The translations under genes and the position numbers were made by a program. Of a DNA stretch of 10,886 nucleotides, positions 1 to 6,697 are shown piece by piece. Numbering within the stretch: position 1 is the first letter of the stretch; each line of letters starts with the position of its first letter. The notes beneath the pieces are model-generated. The model ran no database searches and was not told the origin of the DNA. It saw only the letters and a program-made list of their open reading frames with translations. Source of the stretch: JACQFK01 sp041482015 (GTDB lineage Bacteria; Planctomycetota; MHYJ01; JACPRB01); contig JBGPCZ010000184.1 in NCBI GenBank assembly GCA_041482015.1, positions 1 through 10,886 of the forward strand, read 5' to 3'.

Positions 1-1
1 C

Positions 2-364
2 GCGCTCGCGCTGACGGCATCGCTGGAGGTCGCGGTCGGCGCCTTCGTCCTCCGGCACGCCCTGATGAACATGGTCCACCCGGTGGGGGCGAACTTTGCG
101 ATGGAGGTGGTCAACCCGGTGCAGCGGGCGCGGGTGAACGGCCTCAAGCAGGCGGCGAACAAGATCGCGTGGGTGATCTCCAACTCGCTGGGCGGCGTGC
201 TGATCGCCCGCACGTCGATCCTCGGCCGCGACGGCTTCGCGACGACGATGTTCATCACGATCGGGCTCTACATCGTGGGGAGCGCGATGTACTGGCGTTT
301 TTTCGCGAAGGAGCCGGCGGGCGGAGTGCCCGCGCCGGGGATCGAGCCGACCACCGAGTCCTGA
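2..364 (+). CDS. MFS-type transporter, C-terminal part (partial)
   Basis: The reading frame is open from the left edge and ends at TGA 362-364, so only the last 120 residues are visible. They show two hydrophobic stretches typical of the last helices of a 12-helix permease. One runs from about 'TASLEVAVGAFVL' to 'MNMVHPVG'; the other is around 'MFITIGLYIVGSAMYW'. Between them is a pattern I associate with major facilitator superfamily proteins: 'NFAMEVV', an 'RARVNGL' loop, then 'ANKIAWVISNSLGGVLI'. The short tail after the last helix is Pro/Gly-rich and would be cytoplasmic. The substrate cannot be told from this fragment. The gene converges with the metallophosphoesterase gene on the other strand, 91 bp away, and I see no clear terminator hairpin between them. 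Membrane transporter is fairly secure; MFS is likely but rests on recalled pattern only. Confidence 0.7.
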   Translation, partial: ALALTASLEVAVGAFVLRHALMNMVHPVGANFAMEVVNPVQRARVNGLKQAANKIAWVISNSLGGVLIARTSILGRDGFATTMFITIGLYIVGSAMYWRFFAKEPAGGVPAPGIEPTTES

Positions 365-371
365 GCGGCCG

Positions 372-455
372 CTACTCGATGTCCCGTTTGCGCGCCGCCA
401 TGTCCACCGCCTCCAGGAACTTCGGCCGGAGCTCGGGGTGGATTCGGGTGGGTGG
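372..455 (-). other. In-frame coding-like tail after the metallophosphoesterase stop
   Basis: Directly after the TAG stop (456-458) of the metallophosphoesterase gene, the same frame stays open for 27 codons to a second TAG (372-374). The conceptual peptide includes 'HPELRPKFLEAVDMAARK' and ends RDIE. It looks like an amphipathic charged C-terminal helix rather than random GC-rich translation. It may be the lost end of the upstream protein, cut off by a recent amber mutation, or a readthrough extension. It may also be chance. No start codon with a ribosome binding site is evident for a separate gene. Confidence 0.3.
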
Positions 456-1352
456 CTAGGGGTGCTCGCACAAGGTGAAGGCGAGGTCCTCGGCCTCGCG
501 GCCGGTCTCGTCGAAGACGCGGGCGGAGATCCTCTTCTCCCCGATCGTGCAGCCGACGAAGTGGTGGAAGCGGCGGAAGACGTCGCCCTTCTGGGCGAGC
601 TTCTCCTCGATCGGGTAGAGCGGCGCGCCGCCGCCGGCGGTGACCACGTAGCGGACGCCGTCCCGCGCGGTCGCGTAGAACGCGTGGTGGTGGCCGCAGA
701 AGGCCGCGCAGAACTTCAGCTTCACGAGGAGCGGGTGGAGCCGCTCGCGCACGGGCTTCTGCTCGTAGTCGCCCCACGGCTCGATCGAGAAGGGCGGGTG
801 GTGGAACGCGGCGATCTTGTGCTTCGCGTCGGAGGCCGCCGCCGTCTGCTCCAGCCATTTGAGCTGCTCTTCGTCCTTGAAGTAATCGTTCGAGTCGAGC
901 AGGAAGAGGTGGACGTCGCCGATCCGCCGGTCGTAGTAGAGCTTCTCGACCCCGAACTCCTTCTCGAAGACGTGGTCGCTGGAGACGTCGTGGTTGCCGG
1001 CCGCGGGCAGGTAGGTGATCTTCTGCCGCAGCTCCTTCGTGATCTCCCGGAACATCCGCCAGTCCTCCTGGCTCTCGCCGAAGTCGACGAGGTCGCCCGA
1101 GACGACCACGAACTTCGGCGACGCGCGCAGGATGTTCGAGCAGACGCCGCGGTGGATGTCGTGGTTGTAGCGGCAGTCGCCGTAGGCCGCGAAGTCGAGC
1201 GCCGGCATCGGCCCCGGGGGCGGAAGGGGTGGCGCGGGACGCGGTTCGGGCAGGACGATGGGCGCGGGAATCGGGTGGGGCGGCGAGCCGACCTTCCGGC
1301 CGCAGGCCACGAGGAGCAGTAGGGCGATCGCCGGTGCGGCCCGCTTCATCAT
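456..1352 (-). CDS. Lipoprotein calcineurin-like metallophosphoesterase
   Basis: 298 residues. The N-terminus is a lipoprotein signal: positive charge at residues 3-4, hydrophobic run 5-16 and a lipobox L-V-A-C with Cys17. A Pro-rich linker (about 24-49) then leads to the enzyme domain, so the domain should act outside the cytoplasm on a lipid anchor. The domain carries the calcineurin-like phosphoesterase metal-binding blocks in order: GD (58-59), GDLVD (86-90), GNHD (119-122), HH (184-185) and GHHH (220-223). The 'E-x-x-W-x-x-F' stretch after the second block is common in the purple-acid-phosphatase-like branch. The first block has GDC in place of the usual D-x-H, which that branch tolerates. 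The gene starts 30 bp after accA and is the last of the kinase-accA-phosphoesterase run. Two ATG codons stand in tandem (1350-1352 and 1347-1349) with no strong Shine-Dalgarno, so either could be used. The substrate is unknown; a phosphomonoester or diester hydrolase is the safe statement. Confidence 0.9.
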   Translation of the reverse strand: MMKRAAPAIALLLLVACGRKVGSPPHPIPAPIVLPEPRPAPPLPPPGPMPALDFAAYGDCRYNHDIHRGVCSNILRASPKFVVVSGDLVDFGESQEDWRMFREITKELRQKITYLPAAGNHDVSSDHVFEKEFGVEKLYYDRRIGDVHLFLLDSNDYFKDEEQLKWLEQTAAASDAKHKIAAFHHPPFSIEPWGDYEQKPVRERLHPLLVKLKFCAAFCGHHHAFYATARDGVRYVVTAGGGAPLYPIEEKLAQKGDVFRRFHHFVGCTIGEKRISARVFDETGREAEDLAFTLCEHP

Positions 1353-1382
1353 CCCAAGGTATATCGCGGGGAGGGCCGTCCG

Positions 1383-2402
1383 CTACTTGCCAAGGCTGGG
1401 GACCCCGCTCGCGACCAGCCGCTGCTGCTCGCTCTCCATGAAGTAGCCGATCCGGCGGTACTTTTCGTACCGCTTCTCCAGGAGCTTGTCGAGCGGCACG
1501 GCCATGATTTCGTCCAGGTAGCGGACGAGCGCGGCCTTGAGGAGGTCGCCCATCTCCTTGGGATTTCGGTGCGCGCCGCCGAGCGGCTCGGGAATGATGT
1601 CGTCCACGATCCCGAGCTGCTTCAGTTCCGGGGGGGTGAGGCGCAGGAGCTCGGCCGCCATCGGGGCCTTCGACGCGTCGCGCCAGAGGATCGCCGCGCA
1701 GCCCTCGGGCGAGATGACCGACAGGTACGCGTTCTGGAGGATCGAGAGCTTGTCGGCGATGCAGATCCCGAGCGCGCCGCCGGAGCCGCCCTCGCCGATC
1801 ACGACCGACACGACCGGCGTGCGGAGCTTGGCCATTTCGAAGAGGTTCTTCGCGATGATGAACGCCTGGCCGTGCTCCTCGGCCGCGATGCCCGGGTAGG
1901 CGCCCGGCGTGTTGACGAGCGTCACGACCGGGATCCTGAATTTCTCGGCCAGCTTCATTTTCTCGAGGGCCTTCCGGTACCCCTCGGGGTTCGGGCTCCC
2001 GAAGTTGCAGGCCACGCGCTCCTTGGTCGTCTTGCCCTTCCGCTGGCCGACGAGCATGATCTTGATGCCCCCGACCTTGCAGAGCCCCGTCAGGATCGCG
2101 CCGTCGTCGCCGAGCGCGCGGTCGCCGTGGAGCTCGACGAAGTCCTCGAACACCATGGAGAGGTAGTCCATGAGGTCGGGCCGGGCGGGGTCGCGCGAGA
2201 GCTGGACGCGCTGCCAGGCGTTGAGCCGCGCGAAGACCTCGCGCTTCTCCTCGTTGCAACGGAGGCGGAGCTTGTTGATCTCCTCGGACAGGTCGACCTG
2301 CGCCTTGCGGGAGAAGCTCTCGAGTTCCTCGATCCGCTTCTCGAGCTCGATGATCGGCTTCTCGAAGTCGCGCTCGACGGGATTCTGGTTTTCGGTGGCC
2401 AT
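1383..2402 (-). CDS. accA: Acetyl-CoA carboxylase carboxyltransferase subunit alpha
   Basis: 339 residues, near the usual length (about 320 in Escherichia coli). AccA pairs with AccD to form the carboxyltransferase that moves CO2 from carboxybiotin on AccB to acetyl-CoA, the committed step of fatty acid synthesis in the cytosol. Family blocks are intact. An N-terminal charged coiled-coil helix at about 10-60 starts with 'FEKPIIELEKRIEELE'. 'DFVELHGDR' is at 87-95, 'NTPGAYPGIAAEEHGQ' at 164-179, the oxyanion/CoA glycine block 'GEGGSGGALG' at 203-212, and 'SVISPEGCAAILW' at 228-240. The ATG lies 3 nt after the kinase stop codon, so the two are almost certainly co-transcribed and probably translationally coupled. 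accD, accB and accC are not in the window, as is common when accA stands apart. Only the physical link to a kinase is unusual. Confidence 0.97.
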   Translation of the reverse strand: MATENQNPVERDFEKPIIELEKRIEELESFSRKAQVDLSEEINKLRLRCNEEKREVFARLNAWQRVQLSRDPARPDLMDYLSMVFEDFVELHGDRALGDDGAILTGLCKVGGIKIMLVGQRKGKTTKERVACNFGSPNPEGYRKALEKMKLAEKFRIPVVTLVNTPGAYPGIAAEEHGQAFIIAKNLFEMAKLRTPVVSVVIGEGGSGGALGICIADKLSILQNAYLSVISPEGCAAILWRDASKAPMAAELLRLTPPELKQLGIVDDIIPEPLGGAHRNPKEMGDLLKAALVRYLDEIMAVPLDKLLEKRYEKYRRIGYFMESEQQRLVASGVPSLGK

Positions 2403-2405
2403 CGT

Positions 2406-3284
2406 TTACCGCCCCGCCTCTTCCGCCTCGCGGGGCTTCGAGGGCTCCACCTGGCGGAGACGGATGACGGTGTCCTTCTTCTCCCAGCGGGAGATCTCCA
2501 GGATCACGGATGTCATGTCCTGGAAGCGGTCCTCGCGCCGCTTGGCGAGCATCTTGAGCACGACCGCGTAGAGGTCGGAGGAGAGCGTCTTGACGTGCTC
2601 GCGCATCGACTTGGGCGGCTCCTTGACGTGCTTCTCGAGGAGGCCCGACTCGGTCGTCCCCAGGAAGGGGGGCCGCTTCGTCAGGAGTTCGTACATCAGG
2701 ACGCCGAACGAGTAGATGTCGCTCCGGGCGTCGCACTTCAGGCCCTGGATCTGTTCGGGGGCCATGTACAGCGGCGTCCCCTCCACGCGGCGGCTGAACT
2801 GGAGCATGCGGTCCATCTTGCTCTGGCCGAGCGAGAAGTCGATGAGGCGGCACTCCGTGCGCGCATTGATGAGGACGTTCTCGGGCTTGAGGTCCTTGTG
2901 GATGATGCCCTGGCTGTGGATGTAGTCGAGCGCCCCCGCCACCTGCGAGAGGATGCGGAACTCGTACTTGAAGACCCGCTCGGGCATCTGCCACATGGCG
3001 AACTTGAGGTTCTCGCTGTCGAAGAATTCCATCACGAAGACGGGGAGCGGCTTGGCGTCGATGTACTCCAGCACCTTGATGATGTTCTTGTGGTGGAGCT
3101 TGCCCGTGAGCGTTGCTTCTTTCTTGAACTGGTGGACCTTGTCGGGGCGGGCGGCGTTTTTCTGGGACAGCTGCTTCAGCGCGAAGATCTGGCCCTTGTT
3201 GTTGGTGGCCTTCCAGACCGTGCCGACACTGCCATCCTTGATCTTCTCGACGATCTCGTAACCTTTGATTATCTGGCCGATCAT
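2406..3284 (-). CDS. Hanks-type serine/threonine protein kinase, cytoplasmic
   Basis: 292 residues, a full kinase fold with no transmembrane helix and no sensor domain. Visible elements: a glycine loop 'KDGSVGTV' (16-23, with Lys where the first Gly usually sits), the ATP-anchoring Lys37 in 'FALK', the helix-C Glu56, the catalytic loop 'HKDLKPEN' (129-136, base Asp131), the metal-binding Asp149 in 'DFS', the activation-segment end 'GTPLYMAPE' (169-177), Asp189 in 'SDIYSFG' and Arg253 in 'DRF'. All catalytic residues are present, so it should be active. The HRD Arg is Lys and the DFG Gly is Ser, both departures from consensus. A short charged tail (270-292) follows the kinase domain. The start ATG fits the family N-terminus ('GYEIVEKI') but has no visible Shine-Dalgarno. 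A sigma70-like promoter lies about 30-60 bp upstream. It heads the operon with accA, which makes fatty acid synthesis a candidate target; that link is inference from position only. Confidence 0.95.
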   Translation of the reverse strand: MIGQIIKGYEIVEKIKDGSVGTVWKATNNKGQIFALKQLSQKNAARPDKVHQFKKEATLTGKLHHKNIIKVLEYIDAKPLPVFVMEFFDSENLKFAMWQMPERVFKYEFRILSQVAGALDYIHSQGIIHKDLKPENVLINARTECRLIDFSLGQSKMDRMLQFSRRVEGTPLYMAPEQIQGLKCDARSDIYSFGVLMYELLTKRPPFLGTTESGLLEKHVKEPPKSMREHVKTLSSDLYAVVLKMLAKRREDRFQDMTSVILEISRWEKKDTVIRLRQVEPSKPREAEEAGR

Positions 3285-3315
3285 AGGGTGGTTATAGACT
3301 GCTTATAAACCGTTG

Positions 3316-3344
3316 ATTATCCGTGTCCCAAATCGGCAAATCAA
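3316..3344 (-). promoter_or_regulatory. Candidate sigma70-like promoter for the kinase-accA operon
   Basis: Read on the minus strand, TTGATT (3344-3339, 4 of 6 to the -35 consensus) is followed after exactly 17 nt by GATAAT (3321-3316, 5 of 6 to the -10 consensus). Transcription would start near 3309, giving a leader of about 25 nt before the kinase ATG at 3284. The leader has no Shine-Dalgarno-like stretch. The box lies in one of the few AT-richer patches of the window. A short CCCC-AAAA-GGGG inverted repeat (3353-3364) sits about 9 bp upstream of the -35 box and could be a weak operator or chance. Confidence 0.6.
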
Positions 3345-3404
3345 GCGAAAATCCCCAAAAGGGGCGGAAAAACGCAGTTTGGCGGGGACAAAGGGGGGGG
3401 CGGT

Positions 3405-3410
3405 GAGGAG
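3405..3410 (+). promoter_or_regulatory. Ribosome binding site of the decayed CxC-family gene
   Basis: GAGGAG stands 8 nt before a GTG start at 3419-3421. It is one of the two best Shine-Dalgarno matches in the window. It supports the reading that a real gene began here before it decayed. Confidence 0.6.
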
Positions 3411-3418
3411 TAGAGATC

Positions 3419-3731
3419 GTGAGTGAAGTCCGTGATGTCCTGGAGATCAGGGTCGATCCAGCCGACCGCGTGGAGTGATCCAAGGAGCATGGGTACCAGC
3501 CCGTCCGGATCCTGGTCAACGGGACTCGACTCCTGGACCGGGTGCGAGACGTTCATCTTCACATGCACCTGTGGCGACGAAGGCTGCTGGCCCTTTCTCG
3601 CGCGGATCGAAGTTCACGCTGACACGGTCGTCTGGAAGGACTTCGGGCAGTTTCATCAGTCGAGGTGGGACTTCAAAGGGTTGGGGCCGTTCGACTTCGA
3701 TCGGGTCCAATACGAACGCGAATTAGCCAAG
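3419..3731 (+). pseudogene. Remnant of a small conserved CxCGxxGCW-type protein gene
   Basis: Two reading frames here together give a recognisable protein, but neither does alone. From GTG 3419 the first frame reads 'SEVRDVLEIRVDPADRVE', hits TGA at 3476-3478, then continues 'SKEHGYQPVRILVNG' and 'TRLLDRVRD' up to about 3550. The reading then shifts to the next frame: 'ETFIFTCTCGDEGCW' (from 3546), 'FLARIEVHADTVVWKDF', 'WDFKGLGPFDFDR' and 'QYERELAK' (to 3731). I recognise this as a family of small uncharacterised bacterial proteins with a C-x-C-G-x-x-G-C-W core, a W-x-D-F strand and a G-L-G-P-F-x-F-D-x-x-Q-Y end. From memory, intact members have several tens of residues between the 'V-N-G-T-x-L-L' block and the cysteine block; those are missing here. 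So the copy carries a stop, a frame change and probably an internal deletion. Function is unknown. A sequencing error could explain one lesion but hardly all three. Confidence 0.7.
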
Positions 3732-3803
3732 CCGTCAATCTGGGAATTTCTCTCCGCCTCTCGGTCTCACCCACTCCCCCTTCGGTGTTCTCCCCTCGTA
3801 CGT

Positions 3804-3832
3804 TTGACTCCCCCAATCCCCTTTGCTAAGGT
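3804..3832 (+). promoter_or_regulatory. Candidate promoter of the purL operon, nearly leaderless
   Basis: TTGACT (3804-3809, 5 of 6 to the -35 consensus) is followed after 17 nt by TAAGGT (3827-3832, fitting the T-A-n-n-n-T pattern of GC-rich -10 boxes). Initiation would fall near 3838-3840, only about 5-7 nt before the purL ATG at 3845. That leaves no space for a Shine-Dalgarno or a purine riboswitch in the leader. The stretch before it (about 3732-3803) is pyrimidine-rich and holds nothing else I can name. The -10 match is modest, so the start site needs direct mapping. Confidence 0.5.
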
Positions 3833-3844
3833 ACCGCCACGCAC

Positions 3845-6697
3845 ATGATCTGGCGGGTCGACGTCGCGACGAAAGAGGGGCTCACCGACGCCACCGCCCG
3901 CGGAGCGCGCGCCGCCCTCCAGGAGTTCGGGCTCCGCGACGTCTCCGACGTCCAGGCCGTCCAGGTCTACCTCGTCGACGGGGATCTCGACCGCGCCGCC
4001 GCCGAGCACGTCGCCCGCGAACTTCTCTACGATCCGGTTGCCCAGACCTACATGCTCTCGCCGGGCGCCGAGCCGCCCCCTGTCCCCAAGGGCGCGCAGG
4101 TGATCCTCGTCTTCAAGCGCTCGGGTGTCATGGACCCCGTCGAGGCGAGCGCGCTCAAGGCCATCGCCGACCTCGGCCTGAAGGCCCGGCGCGTCCGGAC
4201 GGGGATGCGCTACATCGTCAGAGGGGGCAACGGAAAGCTCCGTGACGCGGCGGCAAAGACGCTGGGCAACGAGGCGATCGAGGAGATCACGCTCGGCGAG
4301 CGCGCCTTCACGAAGATCGAGCTCGGCTCCTCCTACACGCTCAAGAAGGGCGTCGCCCCGGTCCTGAACCTCACGGACGACCAGCTCGTCAGGCTCAGCA
4401 AGGACATGAGCCTGGCGCTCAACCTGAAAGAGATGCAGGCCGTCCGCGACCACTTCAAAGGGATCGGCCGCGAGCCCTCCGACGTCGAGCTCGAGACGGT
4501 CGCCCAGACGTGGAGCGAGCACTGCAAGCACAAGACGTTCACCGGCCACATCACCTTCGAGGGGAAGGTCATCCCGAATCTTTTGAAGTCGACGATCGCC
4601 GAGGCGACGCGGAAGATCGCCGCGCCCTGGTGCGTCAGCGTCTTCAAGGACAACGCCGGCATCATCGAGTTCGACGAGACGAACAACGTCTGCTTCAAGG
4701 TCGAGACCCACAACCACCCGAGCGCGATCGAGCCGTACGGCGGGGCGAACACGGGGCTGGGCGGCGTGATCCGCGACATCCTGGGCTGCGGCCTCGGCGC
4801 GAAGCCGGTCTGCTCGACCGACGTCTTCGCCGTGGGCCTGCCCGACGCGAAGGAGACGCCGCCCGGGACGATCCACCCGCGCCGGCTGCTCAAGGGGATC
4901 GTGAGCGGCGTGCGCGACTACGGGAACCGGATGGGCATCCCGACGGTGAACGGCGCGGTCTTCTTCGACGAGCGGTACACGGGGAACCCGCTCGTCTTCG
5001 CCGGCACGGTCGGCATTCTCCCGAAGGAGATGTCGTTCAAAGCGGCGAGGAAGGGGGACCTCGCGGTGGTCGTCGGCGGACGCACGGGGCGCGACGGCAT
5101 CCACGGCGCGACCTTCTCGTCGCTCGAACTGCACGAGGAGTCCGAGACTGCCTCGAGCGGCGCGGTCCAGATCGGGAACGCGATCGTCGAGAAGCGGGTG
5201 CTCGACACGATCCTCCAGGCGCGCGACCGCGGGCTCTACACCGGGATCACCGATTGCGGCGCGGGCGGCCTCTCGAGCGCGGTCGGCGAGATGGGCGAGG
5301 AGCTGGGCGCGGAGGTCGACCTCGAGAAGGTCCCGCTCAAGTACGACGGCCTCTCGTACACCGAGATCTGGATCAGCGAGGCGCAGGAGCGGATGGTGAT
5401 CTCCGTCCCGCCTGAAAAGATCGACGAGTGTCTCGCCGTTTTCCGCGCGGAGGACGTCGAGGCGACGGTGATCGGCCGGTTCCCGGGTCACGGGAGGCTC
5501 GTCCTCCGATACGACGGCCAGGTCGTGGGCGACCTGGACATGAAGTTTCTCCACGACGGGATCCCTCGCTTCGAGCGGACGGCGACGTACACGCCGCCAA
5601 AGGTCAGGGAACCGGAGCTTCCCGGGAAGAAGAACTATGGCGAGGATCTGAAGAAGATCCTCTCGAGCTGGAACGTCTGCTCCAAGGAGTGGGTCATCCG
5701 GCAGTACGACCACGAGGTGCAGGGGGGGAGCGTCGTCAAGCCGCTGACGGGCGCGGCGAACGACGGGCCGAGCGACGCGGCGGTCGTGCGGCCGGTGCTC
5801 TCGCATTACAAGGGGCTCGCGATCGGCTGCGGGATGAACCCGCGGTACGGCGACATCGACCCCTATGAAATGGCCGCGAACGCGATTGATGAGGCGATCC
5901 GGAACGTCGTCGCGGTCGGCGGCGATCCGGCGCGGACGGCGATCCTCGACAACTTCTCGTGGGGAAGGCCGGACAATCCCGAGAACCTGGGTGCCCTTGT
6001 CCGGGCGGCCCAGGCCTGCCACGACGTGGCGGTCGCGTACGGGACGCCCTTCATCAGCGGCAAGGACAGCCTGAACAACGAGTTCCGGATTGGCGACAAG
6101 AACATCATCATCCCGCACTCCCTTCTGATCTCCGCAATCTCGATCGTCGAGGACGTCCGGAAGTGCGTGACGATGGACGCCAAGGAGCCCGGGAACTTCC
6201 TCTATATCGTCGGGAGGACGCTGGACGAGCTTGGCGGGTCGCACTACTACCTGGTCAACGGCCACCTCGGGGCGAACGTGCCGAAGGTCGATCTGGAGCG
6301 GGGAAAGAGAGTCCTTTCAAGCATGGCGTGGGCGATCCGCGAAGGGCTGGTTCGGGCCTGTCATGATCTTTCGGAAGGGGGCCTCGCCACGGCTGCGGCG
6401 GAAATGGCCTTCGCCGGCGGACTCGGAATCTCGCTGGATCTGAAACCCTTTGGAAAGCCGATCCGGGCCATTCGGGACGACGTCGCCCTCTTCTCCGAGT
6501 CTCCTTCCCGGTTCCTGGTCGAGGTGAAGCCGGAGCACCGGTCCCAGTTCGAGCATGAGCTGTCGGTGGGAGTTCTCCCCGTGGGCGAAGTGACGTCGGC
6601 CCCGCGCCTGGCGGTTCGGGGGCAGGAGGGCCAGGTCGTGGTCGACGAATCAATCGCCGACCTCAAAGAGGCCTGGCAGAAACCGCTGAGATGGTGA
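3845..6697 (+). CDS. purL: Phosphoribosylformylglycinamidine synthase, synthetase subunit, with PurS-like N-terminus
   Basis: 950 residues. PurL uses ATP and ammonia to turn FGAR into FGAM in purine synthesis; the ammonia comes from PurQ, encoded two genes downstream. The catalytic part has the family blocks: 'ELETVAQTWSEHCKHKTF' (215-232, active-site His226), 'FKVETHNHPSAIEPYGG' (284-300), 'GGRTGRDGIHGATF' (411-424), 'DCGAGGLSSAVGEMGEE' (470-486), 'GGSVVKPLTG' (627-636), 'GKDSLNNEF' (739-747) and 'DLSEGGLATAAAEMAF' (841-856). Before it lie two PurS-like units: residues 1-71 ('V-x-V-x-x-K-x-G-L-x-D' then 'ELLYDPVAQTY') and about 84-160 ('V-x-x-K-x-x-G-V-M-D-P'). Length lies between small PurL (about 600-750) and the fused enzyme (about 1,300), and there is no glutaminase domain. 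The start is firm: an in-frame TAA at 3827-3829 leaves ATG 3845 as the only start upstream of the conserved region. No Shine-Dalgarno is visible. The gene ends inside the next by 7 nt. Confidence 0.97.
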   Translation: MIWRVDVATKEGLTDATARGARAALQEFGLRDVSDVQAVQVYLVDGDLDRAAAEHVARELLYDPVAQTYMLSPGAEPPPVPKGAQVILVFKRSGVMDPVEASALKAIADLGLKARRVRTGMRYIVRGGNGKLRDAAAKTLGNEAIEEITLGERAFTKIELGSSYTLKKGVAPVLNLTDDQLVRLSKDMSLALNLKEMQAVRDHFKGIGREPSDVELETVAQTWSEHCKHKTFTGHITFEGKVIPNLLKSTIAEATRKIAAPWCVSVFKDNAGIIEFDETNNVCFKVETHNHPSAIEPYGGANTGLGGVIRDILGCGLGAKPVCSTDVFAVGLPDAKETPPGTIHPRRLLKGIVSGVRDYGNRMGIPTVNGAVFFDERYTGNPLVFAGTVGILPKEMSFKAARKGDLAVVVGGRTGRDGIHGATFSSLELHEESETASSGAVQIGNAIVEKRVLDTILQARDRGLYTGITDCGAGGLSSAVGEMGEELGAEVDLEKVPLKYDGLSYTEIWISEAQERMVISVPPEKIDECLAVFRAEDVEATVIGRFPGHGRLVLRYDGQVVGDLDMKFLHDGIPRFERTATYTPPKVREPELPGKKNYGEDLKKILSSWNVCSKEWVIRQYDHEVQGGSVVKPLTGAANDGPSDAAVVRPVLSHYKGLAIGCGMNPRYGDIDPYEMAANAIDEAIRNVVAVGGDPARTAILDNFSWGRPDNPENLGALVRAAQACHDVAVAYGTPFISGKDSLNNEFRIGDKNIIIPHSLLISAISIVEDVRKCVTMDAKEPGNFLYIVGRTLDELGGSHYYLVNGHLGANVPKVDLERGKRVLSSMAWAIREGLVRACHDLSEGGLATAAAEMAFAGGLGISLDLKPFGKPIRAIRDDVALFSESPSRFLVEVKPEHRSQFEHELSVGVLPVGEVTSAPRLAVRGQEGQVVVDESIADLKEAWQKPLRW

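Noticed and set aside
365..455. Bidirectional terminator between the convergent transporter and phosphoesterase genes
   Set aside because: No GC-rich hairpin with a T-run on either strand; the GCGGCCGC palindrome at 366-373 is too short to count.
268..2994. Minus-strand frame open for 908 codons across the phosphoesterase, accA and part of the kinase
   Set aside because: It overlaps three well-recognised genes on the same strand in another frame, is rich in Arg/Pro/Ala/Gly and has no family motifs. Long shadow frames are expected at this GC content.
1569..3308. Plus-strand frame of 579 codons opposite accA and the kinase
   Set aside because: Shadow of two strongly conserved genes; composition of Leu, Asp, Glu, Val and Arg typical of an antisense frame.
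3361..3402. Possible G-quadruplex from several G-runs
   Set aside because: Only the runs at 3384-3387 and 3393-3400 are close enough together, and they do not supply four tracts with short loops without splitting the eight-G run in a forced way.
3476..3478. Recoded TGA (Trp or selenocysteine) in the small CxC-family gene
   Set aside because: The same gene also changes frame and lacks its middle part, so decay explains the data better. The other genes use TGA as an ordinary stop.
3732..3844. Purine riboswitch or attenuator upstream of purL
   Set aside because: The candidate promoter sits only about 6 nt from the ATG, and the pyrimidine-rich upstream sequence shows no paired stems of riboswitch type.
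3767..6265. Antisense frame of 832 codons opposite purL
   Set aside because: Low-complexity Arg/Val/Asp/Pro composition, mirrored from the codon bias of purL. No start signal and no recognisable domain.
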